DNA from: Cryptomeria japonica
Taxonomy: Eukaryota; Streptophyta; Pinopsida; Cupressales; Cupressaceae
Direction: 5' to 3'
DNA: 64,000 bases
NCBI RefSeq assembly: GCF_030272615.1
Contig: NC_081412.1
Coordinates: forward strand, 475,049,657 to 475,113,656
In this document: positions 56,306-64,000 of the stretch, piece after piece
Numbering within the stretch: the first letter of the stretch is position 1
How the letters are laid out: each line of letters starts with the position of its first letter
The notes under the pieces: model-generated
Seen by the model: only the letters and a program-made list of their open reading frames with translations
The model's database searches: none
Told to the model about the DNA's origin: nothing
Position numbers and translations under genes: made by a program

Positions 56306-58927
56306 TTATTTAAAGACATGATAGATTGAATGAGGTATTTGAATATGACATGCTAAATGCTCAACTATAAGTGAGATCAAAAACATGTATAAAATGATAA
56401 AAATTGAAGAAGAAAAATCACAAGAAATCTTAGAAGAGGGATGAGTGTAATTTATTAGAGCCTTATCCCTGGAGGAAAGGACTTTATGATGAATAGGAGA
56501 TAAAGATTCATAAGTGGATTTAGAAATTTGAGGGGATTCATAAAGAGATTTGTTCATCGCCAAGATTTCCTTATGAGGGGAATGAGAGTTGATAGAAGTA
56601 GAAGATGATTTAGTTGAAGTGAGATCATCATCACTATTAAATATAGCATTTACATTGAGAGATGGTCTTTTAGATGCTTTGGTACGTTTGCAGGGATTAT
56701 AGCCGAGTCCAAAGGCATAATTGTGAAAATTAGTCTCTAGAGGAACTTTTATCCCTTGTTCATGAGCGCCACAACCATTTCCATGATACCCATGCTTAGC
56801 AAAAATGCGAAAACCATGACCATAACGATCAGCCATTTCAGGAAGAGAAGGTGGTTTTTCATAAGACAAAGAATCAAACTCTTCATAATTAGAGGTGTGA
56901 GGAGAAGAAGTTTGAGAAGCGGCCACAAAATTATTGCTCATAGGTTCAGGTAAGATTGATTGATTTTTAGTTTCTTCCTTCTTTTTAACTTTAAACTCTC
57001 TAAGAGGAACCCTATACTCACCTACAAAGGTGGGATTAAAGTCAAGAGATCCCCAATCGTCATCTGCGAGAACCTTCTCAGGATCAAAAGCCTTTTTATG
57101 CATATATTCAAGTCGAGAAGGATCTTCTTTAGGAGCTTCAAACTCATCAAAAGAATTTTGATTATCAGAGGGTAAGGATTCATCCATAGGTATCTTGTTC
57201 AAAGAGTCATTACTAGAAGAGGAAGGCTTAGATGTTTGCAAACAAGCTTGAAAATTAGTATCACCTATCAAGGTATATGTCTTATTGTTATAAATGAATT
57301 TAACTTGTCTATGCAATGTAGAGGGGACAGCTTGCATACCATGAATCCAAGGTCTCCCTAATAACAAGTTGTATGTTAGATTTCCTGACATAACATGGAT
57401 AGGAGTAGGCAAAGTAATGGGTCCCACTGTGATGGGTAAGGTGATAATACCTAATGAAGACTTAGCCACATTATCAAAGCCTCGAATGGGACGAGAGTCG
57501 GGCTCAATAAGGGATGTATCCACATTCATCTTATGCAATAGATTAATGCTACACACATTAAGGCCAGAACCATTATCTACCAGTGTTCGTCTTATAGCAG
57601 TGTCATTTATGATAACCACAATCATCAAGGGATCATATTGATGTTGAATTTCACTAGTAGGCAACTCATCTTGAGTAAACACAATTTGAGCTTTAGGATT
57701 CATCACAGAGTTAACCAAAGACCCTATATTACTAGATGTATTAGGTGGAGGAACATTCAAATCTTTCAAGGCATCTTGTAACATTCCATGATGAGCAGAA
57801 GAAGTTTGGATCAAATCCCAAAGGGATATCTTAGCAGGGGTAGCTTTAAGTTGTTCTATGAGATCATATTCCTTACCAAGAACTTGTGAAATACGAGGAG
57901 CTTGAGGAAGAATAGGTTGGGAAGGAGGAAGTGAAGTTGGGATAACTAGAGGAGGATTAGGTTGCCTATTGTTTCTAGTATTATAAGTATGGGCAACCGC
58001 ATGATAACTCTCTCTAGTCAATTGCTTAGCATACTCATAAGGGCTCTTAGAGGAATAACCTCCTTGCACAGTAATAACTGGTTTCTTAGGAGTGCAAAAA
58101 GAATCATTAGCATAACCACCTTGAACCACTAAGATAGGCTTATTTAAAGGTTGAGAATTTTGAGAAGGACAAGCACCTTGGACAGTGAAGAGAGGTTTGT
58201 TAGGTGTTTCATTCACATGTATCAAATTGATTGAGGATGGTTTAGAGGAATGAACAAAAGTGTTGGAAGAATTATTGATAGTCTTCTCTTGCACTAAAAT
58301 CTTATCACGGATCAAATCAATTTTAGGAGAGAGACAAGGGATAGGCATTGATGTTCTAGTAGGAAGAGTAATACTAGGAAAGGTCATATCATCCTCTATC
58401 ATCGAAGGATCTACATGGGGAATAAACTCTCTAGGAGAAGGATCAACATTACTCTCTAAAGTCTCACTTTTGAGAGGGAGATCTTTGAAAGAGATGTTAA
58501 CCATTTTGCTTTGAACTAGGGTTTCCTTATGAGTAGAACCAAGTTGAGGAGAGGGAGAATAATTGAGATCCAAGGAAGGAGAGAAACTATCAAGGGAGTT
58601 TCCAATCTTGATTTCATCCCCTTTGGCTAGGGGTAGAGAATAATCTATACCTTCTTCTAATGGTTCATCCCAAATAGTGAGGTTGTTGAAAGGAATGTTT
58701 GAATTATTGTCAATTTCGGGAGAGGAGATAACATTGTTTATTAATTCGTCATCCTTAGGAGGGAGAGCATCAATAGATGTGTTAAACTCATCCTCTTTCC
58801 TCAAAATATGTTCAATATGATCTTTAGGGGAGAGAGAATTAAGGAAATTGCTTATTATTTCATCTTCTTTCTCTAAGGGATGCTTATGGGTAAGACAAAC
58901 TTTAGGAGAAGGGTAAGCATTTACCAT
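56306..58927 (-). pseudogene. E5 polyprotein: linker, retropepsin and G-patch-like segment
   Basis: An 873-codon frame. Residues 1-270 are Ser/Pro-rich and acidic with repeated SPK/PPKDDE motifs. At about 245-300 three short repeats of KP(L/I/V)xVQG occur. A conserved Tat/Ogre-type stretch (EYDLIEQLKATPAKISLWDL, near 355-375) leads to a retropepsin: IRRTLVDNGSGLNVCSINLL, with Asn in place of Ser/Thr in the D-S/T-G triad, and YNLLLGRPWIHGMQAVPSTL. Near residues 690-745 is a G-patch-like region (FAKHGYHGNGCGAHEQGIKV...FGLGYNP), which in some retroelements follows the protease. No RT follows; the frame ends at 56306. It probably depends on proteins of an autonomous relative. One stop separates it from the N-terminal part at 58931. 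Confidence 0.85.
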
Positions 58928-58930
58928 TAA

Positions 58931-59404
58931 TTAATCATCTCTAGTGGGAATTTTGTTGGAAAAGGAAAGGCCGTCACTAGGAAATGTAGGGATAATGTCA
59001 TCTTCTTGCACAAAAGGATCCTCATGAAGGGAGTGTTTTTTAGGGGACACAAAGGCATCAAGGGCATCATTCAACAAAGCATGATCATATCTATTAAAAG
59101 GTTTACCTTTTGATTCAAAAGGAGATATCTCTTCATAGAGGGGATCATTGAAAACAACCATGTTACTAGATGTAGTGGAAGAGCTGATAGGAATGTACCC
59201 TTGAGAGGAATCATTCGACTTATCTTTCTCATCACAACGAAATGGCATAGTAACAATGTTTATGAGTTTTTGGTAAAATGAAGGTTTGGTATATTTAGGT
59301 TTCAAAAATTCATCTAAAGCTTCATCTAACTCATAATCATCACAAATATGAACATCTTGCAAATAAAAATCTGACATTTTGAAATTGCATAAAATTTTAA
59401 ACAC
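58931..59404 (-). pseudogene. N-terminal part of the E5 polyprotein
   Basis: 157 codons in the same frame as the 873-codon block, separated only by TAA (58931-58933) and one further codon. It starts 117 bases inside the primer-binding site. Acidic and Ser-rich, with DDYELDEALDEFLKPKYTKP and NDALDAFVSPKK, an imperfect duplication of an (L)xDALDxF(L/V)xPK motif. It sits where gag would be, but lacks a zinc knuckle and a recognisable capsid domain. Confidence 0.65.
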
Positions 59405-59520
59405 ACAATGACAAGAAACACACTTTTTTTTTTCTTTTTAATGAAAATGAAATGAAAACACACTAAATCTAGATCTAGATCTAACAAATGCAATGCAAGA
59501 GGAAGCAATGATAGATTCAC

Positions 59521-59533
59521 ATCGGGTTCACCA
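59521..59533 (-). promoter_or_regulatory. Probable primer-binding site of E5
   Basis: Minus strand TGGTGAACCCGAT, four bases from the 5' LTR. It starts with the TGG complementary to the tRNA CCA end. The tRNA was not identified. Confidence 0.6.
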
Positions 59534-59537
59534 AAAA

Positions 59538-61191
59538 TGTGTGGGAGAAAAAGTGACACTAAGCAAACATGCCCTAATCTCACTTTCAACCACACACTTG
59601 TGGAATACGAAAGAGCCTAGAGGTATCACACAATTGGCTACTTCTTCTTGTGGAAGAGAGAGCCACGGGCTACCTATTAAGATTTCTATTCCCTTGTTGT
59701 AATTGAAAGATAAAATAATGCAAGTTCAATTCCTAACCCCAAAGTGCAAGTATGAACTACTAACAAGATTGCAGAATTGAACTTAAACAATGGAAAGCTA
59801 TAAACACAAGGACAAGACAAGAATGTAAATGCGTACCTGGTGTTAAAATCTGAGGGAAAATGTTCGAGATGGGGGTGTGGGCACCACTGTCCTGATTCTG
59901 CCCCTGAACCTGCTGTTTTGCAACTTGGAAAGCTGTCAAAAATGCTGAAAATGCTGTCTGTCAGGAGGACCAGGGCGCCCAGCGCCCCTGTCCCAGGGAC
60001 CAGGGTGCCCAGCGCCCCTATCCTGGCAGGACCAGGGCGCCCCACGCCCCTGTCCTGGTCTTTTGCTTCGAGATTTGGTGTGTTGTTCTGTCTCGGTCTG
60101 CTTCTTTCGGATCTGCAACTTGCGGCGTCGTCTGAATTTCGAAACCTGCACTTATATCTGAAAAGGTGTGGTGGGCGGCTATATAGGGTTTTGCCTTAGT
60201 CAAACCCCCACTTCGGTGATTTCCACCTCCACGAATAGCCAAGTTGTATTGTAAAAGTAATGTGTGTGGAGACCTTGTCTGTGTGCAAGATCTAAAATGC
60301 AAGTAAGCAAACTAGAGCAACCTAGAAAGTAAACCCTAATTGCTTGTTAATGATAATGTGAATGCTCTAAATCAAGATGCAAAGTGATCTAAAGCATGAA
60401 TAAAGGATATATTGAAGCTTATTCAAAGACATGAAAACAACATGAAATCATACCCAACCCTTAAGGGAGGAGTACAAGCCAATCTTCAGTCGGTAATCTC
60501 CTATTGTTCTTCAATGTCTCCCAAGCCCTAAATGAATGAAATTGATAAATGCTTGATAGAAGGATGTTGAATGTTATTGAAGTCTTCAAAGATCTGCTCT
60601 TTCACTGCATAGAAGGTCCCTGAAAACAAAATTCGGATCCTTTCAAATGAAGAAAGAGAGCTCTTATATATGAAACCCTAGATCTTAATTTCGACTTTTG
60701 GCCGACCTAGAGATTGAATATCCCGCCAATTTCTTGGGGTTAAGCTTTATTTTATGATTGGATCGCGCTCCTAAAATTTCGGGAAAAATGTCCAGGACCA
60801 TGTGCACTCCGGGCGCCATGGTCCCGACAACTTTTCACCAAATTTTCAGGGCCATCGGATATGATGATTTTAGAGAGAATCCCGAAGTTACAGCTGATTT
60901 CGAGATGTTTTGACCCCTGAAATCAAGCCCCCAAGTTCAAAATAGGACCTAATTAGGGTTTTTGATTAAATGATGTATTGGAAGAATAAAATGAAAGGGG
61001 CACACTTTAATGAAAAGGGCCCAGCTTTATGAAATAGGAGATGATAAAATAGGACCTTAGACCTAATTAATTTAATTATTTAAGTGCTAAAGGGGAAATG
61101 CAATGCAAAATACAAAATGCGCCAAGGCGGGTGCTAAACTAGGTGTGAAATTGTACCACCCTAGCAAGTGCGTACAATTTACGACGCTACA
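59538..61191 (-). repeat. 5' LTR of E5
   Basis: Plus-strand TGTGTGGGAG...GACGCTACA. Minus-strand TATA box TATATAAGAG at 60661-60670. GC-rich minisatellite at about 59961-60058 and the hairpin at about 60793-60831. Transcription from here would run leftward through the polyprotein. Confidence 0.92.
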
Positions 61192-61196
61192 CAATC

Positions 61197-62316
61197 GAAC
61201 CTGAATATGAACGACTCTCTCTTGACACATGTTCCAGTTTGGGTTAAGCTTCCAGGCTTGCCTCTTGAATACTGGGCAGAAAACATCTTCTCTGGAATTG
61301 CAAACTCCTTTGGAGAACTGCTTTCAATAGACCCATTTAGAACTTCAAAAAGGAAACTCACTCACGCTAGGTTCTGTGTAGGAATAGCCCATGATGGAAA
61401 TATGTCGGAACAGATAGATTTAGTATCCAAGTTGGGAACTTGGAAGCAACATATTGAATATGAATCTATTCCCTTTACCTACTTCCATTGTAAAAAAGGA
61501 GGCTACTGGGCAAAGTCTCATCCTTCCAAATCAAAGGTGGAATCCAAGCTGCCTAAGAGCCATATTGAGAACCAAAGGGCGCTAGAAAAAATGGTATGGC
61601 AAGCCAAAATCTCAGAAAATAAAGAAGAAAACTCAAACCATTTTAATCCCTTGGGGGAGATGAAGGCTATTCCCTTAGCCCCTATCCCTAGTCCCCCACC
61701 CTAGGAAGTTCTGAGCAATGCTTGAAACAAAGTCAACTCTCTGATTACTTCTCAAATAGGGGAGTTGAAAGACTAGACTAATCATTGAAATAAAATAGTT
61801 GAAGTGGTAGTTGATACCCTTGAGGGAAAGGAACAGCAAGAGGAAAAAGATCAACAAGAGGAAGGAGAGATCCCTGATTCCCAAGAAGAAAAGATTGATT
61901 CCACTCAGCTCATGTATAATCCTGAAATACAAGAAGCCCAAAAATGTGATATTTTGGGACTAAATCTCTCAGACTCGGATTGGAGTTCAAAAACAACTAA
62001 CAGTGACTCAAATGATTCAAATGTCTCCAAAACCCCAAATTGGGGAAATGAAGAGGAAATTTCCAAACTCCTGAGCAACCTGGAAGTGGTTCCTAAGATA
62101 GATGTTGAGTTGAAAATACCAAAGCATAGGAATAAGAAAGGATCCACTCCCTCGACTTCTCTCCAGAGGAAATCTAACAGAATAGCTCAAGTTGACATGG
62201 GGTATACCTCCTCCCCAGGTCGACCCTCTAATCACATAGTTAGAAACAAGGAGGACAACAAGAACATTGCAAATAGAACCAAAAATACTCTCAAGGAGTT
62301 AGGAATTGGTAAGTAA
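61197..62316 (+). pseudogene. LINE ORF1, last piece
   Basis: Continues ORF1 after E5 in the same frame. LTHVPVWVKLPGLPLEYW and ARFCVGIAHDG are typical of DUF4283/zinc-knuckle ORF1 proteins of plant L1 LINEs. The zinc knuckle (about 61485-61530) is degenerate: YFHCKKGGYWAKSH, with first Cys, His and last Cys replaced. Four stops occur between 61702 and 61795, after which the same frame is open again (61804-62316) as a Gln/Glu-rich, Ser-rich acidic tail that ends two bases before ORF2. Confidence 0.87.
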
Positions 62317-62318
62317 CT

Positions 62319-63215
62319 ATGAAGATTATCTCTTGGAATATTAGGGGACTCAATAACCCCCATAAGCATGATATCATTAGGAATATGATTAGGGACAGTA
62401 AACCTGACATTTTTTTAATCCAAGAAACCAAAATGAGTAAAGAAAAAGTTGAATCTTTGAAGTTTTTCAAAAATGGTTATGTTAGTGGTTGTAGTTCTAA
62501 AGGTGCTTTAGGAGGCATAGCTAGCATCTGCAATCTTAATTCTGTTAAAGGTCATGTTATTATTCAGGACAACAACTTCTCTTGTATCAAATTTGAGTAT
62601 TTTATAGATGGTACTTCATGGGTTCTCAGCAACATTTATGCTCCCAACACTTTGAAGGCTAGAAATTCATTCTGGAAAAAACTTGTTCATGTTAGGGACA
62701 GTTTCAAAAATCTTAGTTGGCTGGTAATGGGAGATTTCAACACTCCTTTGAGAGAGGAGGAGAAATATGGAGGAAGCCCCCCTCAACTGGAAAGTAGGTT
62801 GGCCCTTATGGATTTCATTAATTCTCAGGTTCTTAATGACTTGGATATTCAGGGATGTAATTATACTTGGACTAATAGGAGAATTGGAAATGACCTTATC
62901 CAAGTTTGTCTAGATAGGACTCTTATTTCTGATGATTGGTATAGTCATTATTTCTGTTCTCTGTCGGCCCATATTCGGGTTGGATCGGATCATTTTCCCA
63001 TCACTTTCATAGCTGACTCTATCAAAAGAAGGAGAAATTTTCCCTTCAGATTTGAAAAAATGTGGACCCTTCACCCAGACATCAAAAGTAATATTGAGAA
63101 ATGGTGGAGTATTCAGGTGGAGGGAACTGCTATGTATAGAGTTGTTAAAAAACTTAAAAGTGTAAAGGACAACATAAGACTCTGGAATAAATCCAGCTTC
63201 GGGAACATTTTTTAG
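62319..63215 (+). pseudogene. LINE ORF2 endonuclease domain
   Basis: ORF2 begins with ATG 62319, two bases after the ORF1 stop. The AP-endonuclease-like (EEP) domain that nicks the target DNA is open for 298 codons. Motifs: SWNIRGLNNP, LIQETKMSK, LSNIYAPN, LVMGDFNTPL, NYTWTNRR and GSDHFPI, so the catalytic Asn, Glu, Asp/Asn and terminal Asp-His are all present. A TAG at 63213-63215 (after FGNIF) ends the open part. The same frame then continues to the RT. Confidence 0.9.
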
Positions 63216-64000
63216 GCTAAAGGCAAAGTCCAGGAAGACCTTAAAGAAATACAAGCTCAAATCTAGAAAGATGGATTCAATACTGTGTCTATTGCTAATG
63301 AAAATGAAACTCTCAAAAAATACCATGACATCATTGCCAAAGAGGAAACCTTCTAGAAGCAAAGATCCAGATGCATCTGGCTTAAGGAAGGAGACAGGAA
63401 CACAAGATTCTTCCATATGTTGATGATCAAGCATAAAGCAGTCAATAGGGTCACTAAACTTGTGGTTGATAATGGGGAGATCACCAAGGAGGATGAAATC
63501 AGGATTGAAGCTAAAAGGTTTTTCTCGGATTCACTAAGAAGGGATGAGAGGCTGGATGCTGAAGCTCAATCTTCCTTCCTTCATAACATTCCTTGTCTCA
63601 TTGATGAATGAAAGAATGCCTCCTTTTCTTCCATTCCTTCAACTTGAGAAATCAAAAATGTTGTCTTCTCCTTTGAGGGAAATAAAGCACCAGGCCCGGA
63701 TGGATTTCCCATGTTTTTTTTCAAGACTTTTGGGACATTATCGGGAAAGATGTCTCCAATGGGGTCAAGGAATTTTTTGGGGCTAGAAAACTTCTGAAAG
63801 AAATCAATGGCACTTTTATTGCTCTCATCCCTAAAATTCAAGGTGCTGACTATATGGACAAATTTAGACCCATCAGTCTTTGCAATTCCTTTTATAAAAT
63901 TATCTCGAAGGTTCTTACCTCCATATTGTTGTCTGTCCTCCCTGATATTATAACCCACCACCAAAATGGCTTTTTCCCTGGTCATCAAATCCTTGACTCG
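63216..64000 (+). pseudogene. LINE ORF2 linker and reverse transcriptase start (partial)
   Basis: In the ORF2 frame: stops at about 63264 and 63354, then IWLKEGDRNTRFFHM, the conserved plant LINE linker, two stops near 63609 and 63645, and the RT start NKAPGPDGFPMFF. At a run of eight T (63714-63721) the frame shifts; DFWDIIGKDVSNGVKEFF, GTFIALIPKIQGADYMDKFR and PISLCNSFYKIISKVL follow in another frame. The active-site YADD lies beyond the window. The LINE was degraded by stops and a homopolymer indel. Confidence 0.88.

Larger units (their letters stand above)
52948..61196 (-). mobile_element. Non-autonomous LTR element E5 (protease plus G-patch only), with TSD
   Basis: 8,239-base element (52953-61191) with LTRs of 1,666 and 1,654 bases and target-site duplication CAATC (52948-52952, 61192-61196). 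Read on the minus strand it starts TGTAGCGTCG and ends CACACA. A polypurine tract sits beside the left LTR and a primer-binding site beside the right one. The only long frame is a 1,030-codon minus-strand polyprotein. No RT, RNase H or integrase is found in the 4.9-kb interior. The first 167 bases of the two LTRs differ at only two sites, so the insertion is young relative to E4. Confidence 0.93.

Noticed and set aside
63581-63988. Open frame of 135 codons on the minus strand
   Set aside because: It is antisense to LINE RT sequence that reads clearly on the plus strand.

Overview
The window looks like intergenic DNA from a plant with a large, repeat-rich nuclear genome. Nearly every recognisable coding stretch is retrotransposon polyprotein: several Ty1/copia families, Tat-type Ty3/gypsy elements and a plant L1-type LINE. 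Copies are nested inside one another and separated by AT-rich DNA with no gene signal. A gymnosperm would fit the many decayed, diverse, long-LTR elements, but that is inference. I found no intact host gene, rRNA, CRISPR array or bacterial-type operon. One short stretch (42158-42410, minus) could be the first exons of a host gene.

Layout. 1-1777: 3' end and 3' LTR of a plus-strand copia element (E0). 2669-2824: tRNA-derived SINE with 12-bp target-site duplications. 3332-4755 and 5577-7002: a 1.42-kb direct repeat. 8890-11087 and 15697-17968: a 2.2-kb direct duplication that carries a copia-like LTR, a primer-binding site, a 21-bp minisatellite and a second LTR-like block. 19310-20705: a degenerate repeat array. 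21209-26040: minus-strand Tat-type gypsy remnant (G1), in the order gag finger, protease, extra RNase H, RT, degenerate RNase H, integrase.

26028-32577: minus-strand copia E1, with a truncated left LTR, a complete right LTR and a second 3' UTR beyond it, as expected for a tandem pair sharing one LTR. 32578-40167: minus-strand copia E2, internally deleted and interrupted by plus-strand copia E3 (33775-38383, duplication TTCCA). 40168-44619: mostly anonymous AT-rich DNA. 44620-64000: a plus-strand LINE whose ORF1 is split by two minus-strand LTR elements, E4 (copia, 44816-52503, duplication GTGGG) and E5 (52953-61191, duplication CAATC). The LINE endonuclease and start of RT run off the window end.

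The elements are parasites of one another rather than a cooperating gene set. Insertion order can be read from the nesting: E3 is younger than E2, and E4 and E5 are younger than the LINE. E5 has nearly identical LTRs and is probably the youngest. E5 is the most unusual object here: an otherwise complete LTR element whose only long frame (about 1,030 codons, one stop) encodes a retropepsin and a G-patch-like segment but no RT, RNase H or integrase. Other points of note are the extra RNase H placed before RT in G1, a 45-50 bp block shared by the LTRs of several different copia families, and a triplicated polypurine/LTR-start unit at the edge of the E4 LTRs.
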